This document shows, one piece after another, positions 55,741 through 64,000 of a DNA stretch of 64,000 bases (position 1 is its first letter; every line of letters begins with the position of its first letter). The translations under genes were made by a program, and so were the position numbers. This DNA comes from Rubrivivax sp. SCN 71-131 (GTDB lineage Bacteria > Pseudomonadota > Gammaproteobacteria > Burkholderiales > Burkholderiaceae_C): assembly GCA_001724995.1 (NCBI GenBank), contig MEFD01000016.1, positions 124,001-188,000 of the forward strand, read 5' to 3'. The notes under the pieces were generated by a model, which did no database searches, had not been told where the DNA came from, and was given only the letters and a program-made list of their open reading frames with translations.

Positions 55741-56577
55741 ATGCTCAGTCTGACGCTCGGCCCGCTGGCCCTGCCGCTGCCGCCGCTGCTGCTGGGCGCG
55801 GGCCTGGGCGTGGCGCTGCTCCTGCTGCGCCTGCTGGCGCCGCGCGCGGCGCGCGAGGCGCTGGCCAACCGGCTGTGGCTGGCCCTGGCCCTGGGCTTGC
55901 TGGCGGCGCGCGTGCTGTACCTGCTGCGGCATGCCGAGGCCTATGCGGCAAGCCCCTGGGCCATGCTCGACGTGCGCGACGGCGGCTGGCTGCCGGTGGG
56001 CGGTGCCGTGGCGGGGTTGGCGGTGCTGCTGCTGCAGGCGCCATCCGAGCGGACCTTGCGACGCCCGCTGCTGCTGGCGGCCTTCGCCGGGCTCGCCGCC
56101 TGGCAGATTGCCGATGGCCTGGCGCTGCGCCGCGGCGCCGGCGCGCAGGCGCTGCCGGCGGTGCAGCTGGTGGCGCTGCCGCTCGTGGCCGCGCCGCCCG
56201 GCGCCGGGGCGCAGCCGCTGCCGTCGCTGCGCGATGGCCGGCCGCTGGTCGTCAACCTCTGGGCGAGCTGGTGCGGCCCCTGCCGTGCCGAGATGCCGAT
56301 GCTGGCGGCGGCGCAGCAGCGCGAGCGCGGCGTGCGCTTTCTCTTCGTCAACCAAGGCGAGACGCCGGCCACCGTGCAGGCCTGGCTGGCGCGCGAGCGG
56401 CTGCCGCTGCAGGACGTGTGGCTGGACCCGGCGGCGGTGCTCGGCCCGGCGCTCGGCTCGCGCGCGTTGCCGACCACGCTCTTCGTCGACGCGCAGGGGC
56501 GGCGCGTGGCTGCGCATGTCGGCGCGCTCAACGAAGCGGCGCTGCGCGTGCGCCTGCAGGAGCTCGTCGCGCCCTGA
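55741..56577 (+). CDS. Membrane-anchored TlpA-like thioredoxin with Lgt-like N-terminal domain
   Basis: 278 aa. Residues 1-125 form four or five membrane helices with an Lgt-like stretch (AARVLYLLRHAEAYAASPWAMLDVRDGGWLPVGGAVAGL). Residues ~160-275 form a TlpA/ResA-type thioredoxin domain with active site WCGPC (177-181) and the cis-Pro in ALPTTLF. It would act as a periplasm-facing disulfide reductase. It lies 90 nt after Roadblock 2 on the same strand, and convergent with the hybrid kinase. Confidence 0.87.
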   Translation: MLSLTLGPLALPLPPLLLGAGLGVALLLLRLLAPRAAREALANRLWLALALGLLAARVLYLLRHAEAYAASPWAMLDVRDGGWLPVGGAVAGLAVLLLQAPSERTLRRPLLLAAFAGLAAWQIADGLALRRGAGAQALPAVQLVALPLVAAPPGAGAQPLPSLRDGRPLVVNLWASWCGPCRAEMPMLAAAQQRERGVRFLFVNQGETPATVQAWLARERLPLQDVWLDPAAVLGPALGSRALPTTLFVDAQGRRVAAHVGALNEAALRVRLQELVAP

Positions 56578-56619
56578 GTGGTCGGGCCTGCCGCCGTTGT
56601 CTGCAGCCCGCCCGGGTGG

Positions 56620-59600
56620 TCAAGGTCGCAGCAGCGCCTGCAGCTTGTCGACGAAGACCGGCAGCTCGATCGGCTTGGTCCAGTAGTCGACGACGCCGGC
56701 GGCGCGCGCCTTGGCGATGTCCTCGGGCATGGCGTTGGCCGAGAGCGCGACGCAGCGCAGCCCGGCGGTGGCCGCATCGGCCTGCAAGGCCCGCATCACC
56801 GCCAGGCCGTCCATGTCCGGGAGCTGCATGTCCAGCAGCACGAGGTCCGGCCGCCAGTCGTGCGCCAGCGCGAGGCCGCTGCGGCCGTCCGCGGCCGTCC
56901 GCAGGCTCACCCAGGGGTACGACGCGAGGATCTCGCGCACGAGCATGGCGTTGATCTCGTTGTCCTCGATGTAGAGCACGCGCGCCGGCGGCGGCGCCTG
57001 CGGCCCGGCCGGGGCGGGCTGCGGCGCGGGCGCCGGCAGCGCCTGGTTTGCGCCTGCGGCGGCTGGCGGGGGCGGCGCCGCGGCCGGTGCCGACGTCGAC
57101 GCGGCCGCGGCGCTGACGGGCAGCGTGAATGCGAACACCGAGCCCTCGCCGGGGCGGCTGCAGGCCTCGATGCGGCCCTGCATCTGCTCGACCAGCGCCT
57201 TGGCGATCGCCAGGCCGATGCCGGTGCCTTCGATGCCCAGGCGCTCCGCGCCGAGGCGATTGAAGGGCTCGAACGCCGCCTGCAGCCGCGCCGGATCGAT
57301 GCCGCGGCCGCTGTCGCGCACCTGCAGCCGGACCTGCGTCGGCTCGGCTTGCACGCTCAGCCGGACCTGCCCGCCGGGGCGGTTGTACTTGATGGCGTTG
57401 GAGAGCAGGTTCAGCAGCACCTGCCGCGCGCGCACCGGGTCGGCCCAGACCCGGGCGTGCGGCAGCGCCTCGACCTGCAGCGCGATGCCGCGCTCGCCGG
57501 CCTCGCGCTCGACGAGGCTGAGCGTCGACTGCACCAGGTCGCGCAACGCCAGGTCCTGCGGCGTCAGGTGCAGGTCGCCCGATTCGGCGCGCGAGAGGTC
57601 GAGCACGTCGTCGATCAGCGCCAGCAGGTGGCGGCCGGCGTCGTCGATGTGCATGAGCCAGCGCCGGCGCTCCTCGGGCGGCGTCTGGCCCCGGTCCTGG
57701 CGCAGCAGATGGGTGAAGCCGAGCACCGCGTTCAGCGGCGTGCGCAGCTCGTGGCTGATGCGCGAGAGGAAGCGCGAATTGGCAAGGCTCGAGGCGACCG
57801 CCCGTTCGCGCTCGCGGATGGCCTGCTCGGCCTCCATGAGGTCGGTGATGTCCCAGTTCAGGCCGATGCGGCGCTGCGGCCTGCCGTCCGCGTCGAGCAG
57901 GATCATCGAGCGCGAGGCCAGCCAGCGCACCGTGCCGTCGGGCCAGACGACGCGAAAGCTGCCGCGCCAGCTCTGGCGCTTCTCGAAGGCGTCGACCTGC
58001 TCGGGAATGACGCGTGCGCGATCGTCCGGGTGGAGATAGGACCAGATCTCCTCGAGTTCGATCGCGCGCCGGGGCGAGTCGACGCCGCGCAGGCGGAACA
58101 TCGCGCTGTCCCACACCATCGCCGGACTGGCCTCGTCGAACTCCCAGGTCCCCAGGCCGATGGCGGCCGCGGTGAGCTCGAGGCGCTGGCTGGACTCACG
58201 CAGGCGCTGCAGCGTCTCCTGCTGCTCGGTGATGTCGATGGTCACGCCTTCCAGGCGCCTGGGCGCATCCGCGGTGGCGGCGGCGACCTGCCCGCGCGTG
58301 ATCAGCCAGCGCAGGCTGCCATCGCGGTGCCGGGCGCGGTACTCGATCGCGAACGGGCCCGATCCTTCGCGCGCCCACAGCGAGCCGAGTTCGGCCAGGC
58401 GGGCACGGTCCTCGGGGTGGGCGCAGCGGCGCAGCCACTCGCCCAGGCGCAAGGGGCCCTCGGCGGGATCGAGCCCGAAGAGCTCGTAGTTGCGCGCGTT
58501 CCAGTCGGGCAGGGCCTCGTCGTCGACCGGTGAGGACCACAGGCCGATGCGCGCCGCCTCGGCGGCCGACTCCAGCCGCCGGCTGAGCCGCTGCGCGCGC
58601 TCGGCGTGCTCGACGCGCACGCTCTCGTCCAGCAGCACGCCGACGAACGCCAGCGGCTTGCCGGCCTCGTCGCGCTGCAGCGACCGTCGCGCCAGCACGT
58701 GGCGCCAGCCGCCCTCGGGCCGACGGAAGCGGATGGCAAGGTCGGAGATCGAGCCGCCGCCTTGCTCCACCGCCCTCCAGTCGTCGACGATCGCGAGGTC
58801 GTCGGGATGGATCCGGGCGCGCACCTCCTGCGCCGCGTGGCCTTCGCTGCGGTAGTGCAGGCCCATATGGCGCGCGGCCCGCTCATCCAGGAAGACCCGG
58901 CCGGCGCGGAGATCGTGCCGCCACAGGCCGATGTCGCTGAGCTGCAGCGCGAGCTCGAGCTCCTCGCGCAGCTTCTGCGCCTGACGCGCCAGTTCGTAGG
59001 TGGCGGTGTCGTCGATGTTGACGCCCAGCACGCGATTGGCGCGCCCCTGCTCGTCGTGGAAGACCTTCCACTGCGAGTGGATATGGCGCACCTGCCCGTC
59101 GGGCCGGCGCAGCCGCATGCGGCTGCCGTGGTTGCCGGGGCGTCCGAGCGAAGGCACGAAGCTGCCCGGGGTGCGGTCTTCGGCGAAGAAGAGCCTGGAG
59201 GCTTCCTTGTACTCCGGCGCCGGCGTTCCGGCCGCAGGCGCGGGCAGGCCGAAGATGCGGTACATCTGCTCGTCCCAGTGGCCCTCCATCGTCCGCGGGT
59301 CGCGCTCGAAGATGCCGGCGTGGCAGAACTCCTGCAGCATGGCCATGCGCTCGCGCAGGTCGGCCACGGTGCGCTGCAGGGCCTCTGCGTCCTGCAGCGG
59401 CAGCAGCCTCAGGAGCCGCTGGCCCGCGTCGGCATCCTCTTCGTTCATGCGCCAATGGGTGCGCCAGTCGGTGCGCCCGGGCCCGCCCTCGTCGCCGAGC
59501 CAGGCGCTGGCGGCTGTGCCTTGCAGCGCGTCGACCCCGGCCCCGGCGCCGGTCATTGCCCGGGCAAAGGCCTGTGAGCACCACGCGATGCGGCCGTCCG

Positions 59601-59682
59601 CGTCGACCAGCGCCAGCGCCAGCTCCGGCGCTGCCGCGGCCAGTGCCGTCAGCAGCCTCGGGGCCTGCGGGTCGGAACTCAT
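56620..59682 (-). CDS. Multi-PAS hybrid sensor histidine kinase
   Basis: 1020 aa, apparently soluble. About five PAS/PAC units span residues ~10-640. The kinase core has the H-box FLSRISHELRTPLNAVLGF, the N-box NLLSNAIKYNRPGG and G-boxes RDSGRGIDP and GTGIGLAIAKALV. A Pro/Ala linker precedes a C-terminal receiver (VLYIEDNEINAMLVREIL, phospho-Asp in LVLLDMQLPDMDG, Lys in WTKPIELP). The ATG at 59682 (MSSDPQAP) is preferred to one 22 codons upstream. No HPt or output protein is adjacent, so it may signal to a distant partner. Confidence 0.93.
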   Translation of the reverse strand: MSSDPQAPRLLTALAAAAPELALALVDADGRIAWCSQAFARAMTGAGAGVDALQGTAASAWLGDEGGPGRTDWRTHWRMNEEDADAGQRLLRLLPLQDAEALQRTVADLRERMAMLQEFCHAGIFERDPRTMEGHWDEQMYRIFGLPAPAAGTPAPEYKEASRLFFAEDRTPGSFVPSLGRPGNHGSRMRLRRPDGQVRHIHSQWKVFHDEQGRANRVLGVNIDDTATYELARQAQKLREELELALQLSDIGLWRHDLRAGRVFLDERAARHMGLHYRSEGHAAQEVRARIHPDDLAIVDDWRAVEQGGGSISDLAIRFRRPEGGWRHVLARRSLQRDEAGKPLAFVGVLLDESVRVEHAERAQRLSRRLESAAEAARIGLWSSPVDDEALPDWNARNYELFGLDPAEGPLRLGEWLRRCAHPEDRARLAELGSLWAREGSGPFAIEYRARHRDGSLRWLITRGQVAAATADAPRRLEGVTIDITEQQETLQRLRESSQRLELTAAAIGLGTWEFDEASPAMVWDSAMFRLRGVDSPRRAIELEEIWSYLHPDDRARVIPEQVDAFEKRQSWRGSFRVVWPDGTVRWLASRSMILLDADGRPQRRIGLNWDITDLMEAEQAIRERERAVASSLANSRFLSRISHELRTPLNAVLGFTHLLRQDRGQTPPEERRRWLMHIDDAGRHLLALIDDVLDLSRAESGDLHLTPQDLALRDLVQSTLSLVEREAGERGIALQVEALPHARVWADPVRARQVLLNLLSNAIKYNRPGGQVRLSVQAEPTQVRLQVRDSGRGIDPARLQAAFEPFNRLGAERLGIEGTGIGLAIAKALVEQMQGRIEACSRPGEGSVFAFTLPVSAAAASTSAPAAAPPPPAAAGANQALPAPAPQPAPAGPQAPPPARVLYIEDNEINAMLVREILASYPWVSLRTAADGRSGLALAHDWRPDLVLLDMQLPDMDGLAVMRALQADAATAGLRCVALSANAMPEDIAKARAAGVVDYWTKPIELPVFVDKLQALLRP

Positions 59683-59744
59683 GGCGATCTCGGGGCGGTG
59701 GGCGCGATCACGAGGGCACTGTAGCGCCTTGGGCCCGCGGTCGG

Positions 59745-61040
59745 TCAACTGAAATGCAGCCCGCCGACGCGAAGCCAGGGCAGGGCCTGGCTGCCGCCGT
59801 CGATGCGCTCGCGGCTCACCGCGCGCACGTCGTGCAGCATCTGCGCCACGTTGCCCGCGATCATGGTCTCGGCCAGCGCGTGGCCGACCTGGCCGTCGCG
59901 GATCGCGAAGCTGTTCTTGATGACGCCGGAGAAGTCGCCGTTGGGCGCCGGGTCGCCCATCGAGAGGCGATCGACGAGCGCGCCGCGCTGAACGCCCGCG
60001 ATGATGTCGGCCAGCGGCGTCTCACCTGCGGCCAGCTCCCAGCCCTGCGCCGCCACCGGGCGATGCGGCAGCCCGGTCTTTCGGCTGCCGTAGAGGCTGG
60101 GCGTGAGCTGCGTGAGCACGCCGGCATCGAGCAGGGTCGTCGCCGGGGCGACGAAGGCATCGGCGGTGAGCGGCACGCAGCCCGGCGCGTCCCAGCGGCT
60201 GTGCAGCGTGAGCAGCGGTGAGGCGATGGGCTGCTGCACGCGCTCGCGGTAGATCGAGCTGCCGTCGATCAGCGGTCCGTCGCCGAGCTGCGTCATGAGC
60301 CAGGACAGCAGCTCCTCGACGGCGCCGGGGGCCAGCACCACGTCGCCGACGAAGCGCTCGCCCAGCGACTGCGTGCGCACCTGCTGCACCAGCTCGCGCA
60401 TCATGCGCGCGATGCCGAAGCGCTGCGGCAGCCCGGCAAGCGCATCGGCCGTGCCGGCGGCGCCGTTGAAGGAGCTCGTCTGCCCGCCCTCGCGCGCGAG
60501 GCCGAAGACCGAGGCCTCGCACCAGCCCAGGTCGCAGGCGAGGCGGCTGCCGGCGCCACCCGGCGCGTGCGTCAGCGTGTGCGAGCGCACGCGCACGTGC
60601 GCGGCCAGCGCCTCCTCCATCATCATCGCCGGCGTGTTCGCGGCGCGCCAGTCCAGCAGCTCGCGCAGGGCCGCGGCCAGGGCGGCGGGGTCGGCCTCCT
60701 GCGCGCCGCGCACGATCGTCGCCTCCTGCGCGGTGGAGACGGCGTTCGCCTCGTCGACGGGGGCGCTGGCAGCCGCGCTCCACAGCTCCTCGACCAGCGC
60801 CTGCATGCCTTGCGCGTCGACGCGGTTGCCTTCGGCCGATGCGCGGCGCCCGCCGACGATGCCGGTGGCCGCAAGCCGGTGCGAGACGTTGCTGCGCAGC
60901 AGGCTGGGTTCGTTGTGCGCGAGGTTGAGCTCGCAGCGGCGGCTTTCACTGGCACTCACCTGCGCCATCTCGAAGCCACGCGCGCGCAGCGCGGCGAGCA
61001 GCTGCGCCGCGGTGTCCTCGGTGGCAAGCTCGATCGTCAT
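59745..61040 (-). CDS. tldE: TldE/PmbA-like protein
   Basis: 431 aa of the TldD/TldE fold without the HExxxH zinc motif, as expected of the inactive TldE (PmbA) partner. Landmarks: RRCELNLAHNEPSLLRSNVSHRLAATGIVGGRRAS, GDVVLAPGAVEELLSWL and GDFSGVIKNSFAIRDGQVGHALAETMIAGN. TldD/TldE heterodimers cleave unfolded peptides, including microcin B17 and CcdA. It is 19 nt downstream of tldD. Confidence 0.9.
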   Translation of the reverse strand: MTIELATEDTAAQLLAALRARGFEMAQVSASESRRCELNLAHNEPSLLRSNVSHRLAATGIVGGRRASAEGNRVDAQGMQALVEELWSAAASAPVDEANAVSTAQEATIVRGAQEADPAALAAALRELLDWRAANTPAMMMEEALAAHVRVRSHTLTHAPGGAGSRLACDLGWCEASVFGLAREGGQTSSFNGAAGTADALAGLPQRFGIARMMRELVQQVRTQSLGERFVGDVVLAPGAVEELLSWLMTQLGDGPLIDGSSIYRERVQQPIASPLLTLHSRWDAPGCVPLTADAFVAPATTLLDAGVLTQLTPSLYGSRKTGLPHRPVAAQGWELAAGETPLADIIAGVQRGALVDRLSMGDPAPNGDFSGVIKNSFAIRDGQVGHALAETMIAGNVAQMLHDVRAVSRERIDGGSQALPWLRVGGLHFS

Positions 61041-61059
61041 GCGCGGCCTTCTCACTGCC

Positions 61060-62412
61060 TCACTGCCCGCCGAGGTGCGCGCGCGTGCGCAGGGCGGGCC
61101 CGCCCACCGAAACCACCATCGGCTGCTTCTTGCCGCAGTATCCGTTGCAGCTCCACTTCATCTCGCGGCCGACGCCGTCCACGGCCTGCAGCACGTCGAG
61201 CGCGCAGCCGGAGAGCGTGGTGTCGCGGATCGCGCGGCCCAGCCTGCCGCCCCGGATCTCGTAGCCGAGGTTGACGCCGAACATGAACTCGGTCGTCGAG
61301 TCGGCCTGGCCGTTGCTGGTGTCCAGCAGCAGGTAGCCGTCCTCCACGCCCTCGATCAATTCCTGCAGCGTGCGGTCGCCGGGCAGCACCGCGGTGTTGC
61401 GCATGCGCACGAGCGGCTCGTCGTCGGGCCCGTAGGCGCGCGCGTTGCCGCTGGGCGCCAGGGCCAGGCGCGCCGCCGTCTCGCGGCTGTGCATGAAGCG
61501 GCGCAGCACGCCGCGCTCGATCATCACCACGTCCTCGGCCGGCGTGCCCTCGTCGTCGACGTAGACCGGGCACATCAGCTCCTGGCCGTCCCAGTGGTGG
61601 GCGAAGTCGACCATGGTGATCAGCTCGCTGGCCACGGACTTGCCCTGCAGGTCGGCGGTGACGGCGCCGGACAGCACCGCGTCCGCCTCGCAGGGGTGGC
61701 CCATGGCCTCGTGCGCCAGCATGCCGGTGAGGTCCGCCGAGAGCACCACCTGCTGCGCGCCGCCGCGCGCGGACACGGCGTGGCGCTTGGCCTGCAGGTG
61801 GCCGTGCAGCACGTCCAGCCGCGGCGCCAGCGTGGCCAGCGACCAGTCGATGTCGGCCAGGCTGCCGAGGCCGGAGACGATCTCGGTGAGATCGATCGGC
61901 GCGCCGTCCTCGCCCTCGCCGATCAGCACGACGTAGACGGCGGCGCGCTGGATGCGCGCCAGCGACTGAGCCCCGCCCTCGGTGCGCAGCTGCTTGGCGT
62001 GTGCCTCGTCGGTGAGCATCACGCGCGTGCTCGCGAGCCCCGGGTACTGCCGCATGCAGTAGGCGTGCAGCTCGGCCATGCGCTGCCCGCACTCGGCCGC
62101 CGAAAGCGGCGCCCCGCCATGCGCGCGCTGCTCGCCGCGGTGGTGCGCGCCCGGCAGCGCCAGTGCCGCGCGTGGGCCGAAGCCGGCCATCGCCGCGGCG
62201 TTGCGCGCCGCCTGGTCGCGCACGCGCGCCAGCACGTCCGGCGCGCCCGCCGGCGCCGAGGCGAAGCCCCAGTAGCCGTCGCGGTAGGCGCGCGCGCTCA
62301 CCCCGGCCTGCGTGCTGCGCAGGTTGCCGGTGAGGTTGCCGTCGACCATCACCATGCGCGTCTTGCGCAGCTCGTGGCGGCGGGTCTCGAGATAGGTTTC
62401 GGCCAGGGGCAT
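61060..62412 (-). CDS. tldD: TldD-like zinc metalloprotease
   Basis: 450 aa, about 30 shorter than E. coli TldD. The zinc site [11 protein letters not shown] (HExxxH, H234/E235/H239) is intact, and a Cys-containing segment near the end ([12 protein letters not shown]) probably supplies the third ligand. It pairs with the adjacent tldE. In E. coli the two genes are unlinked, while here they form an operon, as in many archaea and actinobacteria. The ATG at 62412 begins [12 protein letters not shown]; an earlier start at 62523 is less likely. Confidence 0.9.
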   Translation of the reverse strand: MPLAETYLETRRHELRKTRMVMVDGNLTGNLRSTQAGVSARAYRDGYWGFASAPAGAPDVLARVRDQAARNAAAMAGFGPRAALALPGAHHRGEQRAHGGAPLSAAECGQRMAELHAYCMRQYPGLASTRVMLTDEAHAKQLRTEGGAQSLARIQRAAVYVVLIGEGEDGAPIDLTEIVSGLGSLADIDWSLATLAPRLDVLHGHLQAKRHAVSARGGAQQVVLSADLTGMLAHEAMGHPCEADAVLSGAVTADLQGKSVASELITMVDFAHHWDGQELMCPVYVDDEGTPAEDVVMIERGVLRRFMHSRETAARLALAPSGNARAYGPDDEPLVRMRNTAVLPGDRTLQELIEGVEDGYLLLDTSNGQADSTTEFMFGVNLGYEIRGGRLGRAIRDTTLSGCALDVLQAVDGVGREMKWSCNGYCGKKQPMVVSVGGPALRTRAHLGGQ

Positions 62413-62534
62413 CAGGGGCGGAGCGCGCGCTCGTCGGGGCGGTCGGCCGATCATACGAAGCGCCCGTCGCCCGCGCTGACGCAGGGCTTGCGCTTTGCAG
62501 GCGCAGGCTGCGGCCTGCGGCACACTTCACGCCC

Positions 62535-63668
62535 ATGAACTTCCTGCGCCGAACCGATGACCGCCATCGCGCCTGGGTGCGCGAGGCGGTGCGCCGCATC
62601 GAGGCCGACTTCCAGCGCAGCAGCGACACGCACCTGATCGCGCTGCCGCTGCCCGGCATGCCGGGCGTCGACCTCTACCTCAAGGACGAGAGCAGCCACC
62701 CCACCGGCAGCCTCAAGCACCGCCTCGCGCGCAGCCTCTTCCTGCACGCCCTGTGCAACGGCTGGCTGCACGCGGGCTCGACCGTGGTCGAGGCCAGCAG
62801 CGGCAGCACGGCGATCAGCGAGGCCTATTTCGCGCGGCTGCTGGGCCTGCCCTTCATCGCCGTTATGCCGGCCACCACCGGCCGCGAGAAGATCGCCGCG
62901 ATCGAGTTCCAGGGCGGGCGCTGCCACCTCGTCGACGACCCGCGCGCCATCTACGGCGAAAGCCAGCGCCTGGCCGACGAGGCCGGCGGCCGCTTCCTCG
63001 ACCAGTTCACCTTCGCCGAGCGCGCCACCGACTGGCGCGCGAACAACAACATCGCCGAGAGCATCTACGCGCAGATGCGGCGCGAGCGTCACCCCTGCCC
63101 GGCCTGGCTCGTCGCCAGCGCCGGCACCGGCGGCACGCTGGCCACCCTCGGGCGCTACGTGCACTACTGCCGCCACGACACGCGCGTGTGCGGCGTGGAC
63201 GCCGAGCGCAGCGTCTTCTTCGACTTCTATCTCGGCGGCGACGCCGCGCTGACGATGGCCGAAGGCTCGCGCATCGAGGGCATCGGCCGCCCGCGCGTCG
63301 AGGCCTCCTTCGTGCCCGACGTGCTCGACGCCATGGCCAAGGTGCCCGACGTCTGGAGCCTGGCGGCGATGCACGTGCTCAGCCGGCGCCTGGGGCGCCC
63401 CGTGGGCGGCAGCACCGGCACCAACCTCATGGCCGCGCTGCTGTGCGCGCAGCAGTTGCACGATGCGGGGCAGGGCGGCTCGGTCGTGACCCTGCTGTGC
63501 GACGGCGGCGAGCGCTACCGCAACACCTGCTTCGACGACGCCTGGCAGCGCGCGCAGGGGCTGGCCAGCGCAGCCGAGCAGGGCGCCGTCACGCGCTGGA
63601 TCGAGCAGGGCCGGGCACCCCGGGAGGCGCTTGCCGTGCTGCGCATGGCCGGCGCCTTGGCGCCCTGA
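62535..63668 (+). CDS. PLP-dependent cysteine synthase/desulfhydrase family protein (Cds1-like)
   Basis: 377-aa fold-type II PLP enzyme. The Schiff-base lysine is K61 in [48 protein letters not shown] binds substrate, and [14 protein letters not shown] the cofactor phosphate. It resembles the L-cysteine desulfhydrase Cds1 branch more than CysK/CysM because of the longer insertions and the GGSTGTNL segment near the C-terminus. It would release sulfide from cysteine; cysteine synthesis is the alternative. It diverges from tldD. Confidence 0.86.
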   Translation: MNFLRRTDDRHRAWVREAVRRIEADFQRSSDTHLIALPLPGMPGVDLYLKDESSHPTGSLKHRLARSLFLHALCNGWLHAGSTVVEASSGSTAISEAYFARLLGLPFIAVMPATTGREKIAAIEFQGGRCHLVDDPRAIYGESQRLADEAGGRFLDQFTFAERATDWRANNNIAESIYAQMRRERHPCPAWLVASAGTGGTLATLGRYVHYCRHDTRVCGVDAERSVFFDFYLGGDAALTMAEGSRIEGIGRPRVEASFVPDVLDAMAKVPDVWSLAAMHVLSRRLGRPVGGSTGTNLMAALLCAQQLHDAGQGGSVVTLLCDGGERYRNTCFDDAWQRAQGLASAAEQGAVTRWIEQGRAPREALAVLRMAGALAP

Positions 63669-64000
63669 ACCCGGCGTCCGCCCAGGCAGGCGACCAGGCG
63701 CTGACCTGCCGGGCGCAAGACGACCGGGCGATCGACGCCATGCAGGCGACCTGGGCGATCGCCGTTTGCGCTGGGCGCGATGCTGCGCATCCCGTTCCAT
63801 AGCGACGGTGGCAGCCCCGTACGCCAGCCAGGCCATGGCGGCCAAGCTCGCCGGTTCGGTTCCTCGAGAACGGGATCGGTGAGCATGTCGATCAGCGATC
63901 CAGGGCGGCATGAGCGCGGTCCTCTGGAAGGCGACACTCTCGGGGCACCTCATCTCCGCCGGCCTCTCGCCATCAACCTCACTGGAACCGCCCGTGATCA
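63669..64000. other. Window end without recognisable gene
   Basis: 332 nt. Short open frames on both strands do not resemble any family and lack ribosome sites. Base composition is less GC-biased than the neighbouring genes in places (ACGGTGGCAGCC...CATCTCCGCC), so this may be a true intergenic region or the degraded edge of a gene beyond the window. Confidence 0.4.

Noticed and set aside
63515..63937. 140-aa minus-strand frame at the window end
   Set aside because: Mostly antisense to the Cds1-like gene, no ribosome site and no recognisable family.

Overview
The window is about 64 kb of very GC-rich, densely packed chromosome from a betaproteobacterium. The tolB-pal-cpoB block, msbA, the LysR/MarR/Bug-receptor gene mix, the HutF/HutG type histidine pathway and the 2-aminobenzoyl-CoA genes all suggest a metabolically versatile Burkholderiales of the Rubrivivax/Leptothrix/Ideonella type. 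That assignment is an inference. I see no phage genes, insertion sequences or CRISPR array. Many genes overlap by 4 nt (ATGA, GTGA or TTGA), and divergent gene pairs carry recognisable operators.

1-19 kb is an accessory catabolic region. It opens with an indolepyruvate oxidoreductase beta-type gene. A sulfatase-TRAP transporter operon (4587-6170 plus dctPQM) diverges from a LysR gene across a palindrome. A MarR-plus-sulfatase-maturase operon diverges from an ene-reductase/ferredoxin/ferredoxin-reductase operon. A CoA-ester aromatic degradation operon (SDR, MarR, crotonase, acyl-CoA dehydrogenase, thioesterase, RidA-like) follows. A second formylglycine-type sulfatase with a Bug/TctC receptor ends the region. 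A nearly identical 20-nt operator-like sequence lies upstream of both the ene-reductase and the second sulfatase.

19-27 kb is mostly housekeeping: msbA, tolB-pal-cpoB, a YeeE-type sulfur transporter, tcdA and two tandem lysine tRNAs. 27-32.4 kb holds a second, compact 2-aminobenzoyl-CoA cluster (abmA, SDR, MarR, RidA-like), paralogous to the first, followed by an MBL hydrolase. 32.5-45 kb is a mosaic of single genes: GNAT, WYL regulator, nadC, ribE, an alcohol dehydrogenase, a MurA paralogue, a DUF364 protein, a diguanylate cyclase, and a divergent DUF411/cytochrome cd1-like pair with an FNR-type box.

45-53 kb is a complete histidine utilisation locus: hutCDIGF on the minus strand and hutUH on the plus strand, with a 16-bp palindrome between them that fits a HutC operator. 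53.2-55.7 kb is the most unusual segment: two Roadblock/LC7-like proteins flank a small MglA/CvnD-like GTPase and an unrecognised protein. It resembles a reduced version of the actinobacterial conservon without the kinase. The window closes with a membrane-anchored thioredoxin, a five-PAS hybrid histidine kinase, an adjacent TldD/TldE pair and a cysteine-desulfhydrase-like PLP enzyme. The last 330 nt have no gene I can support.
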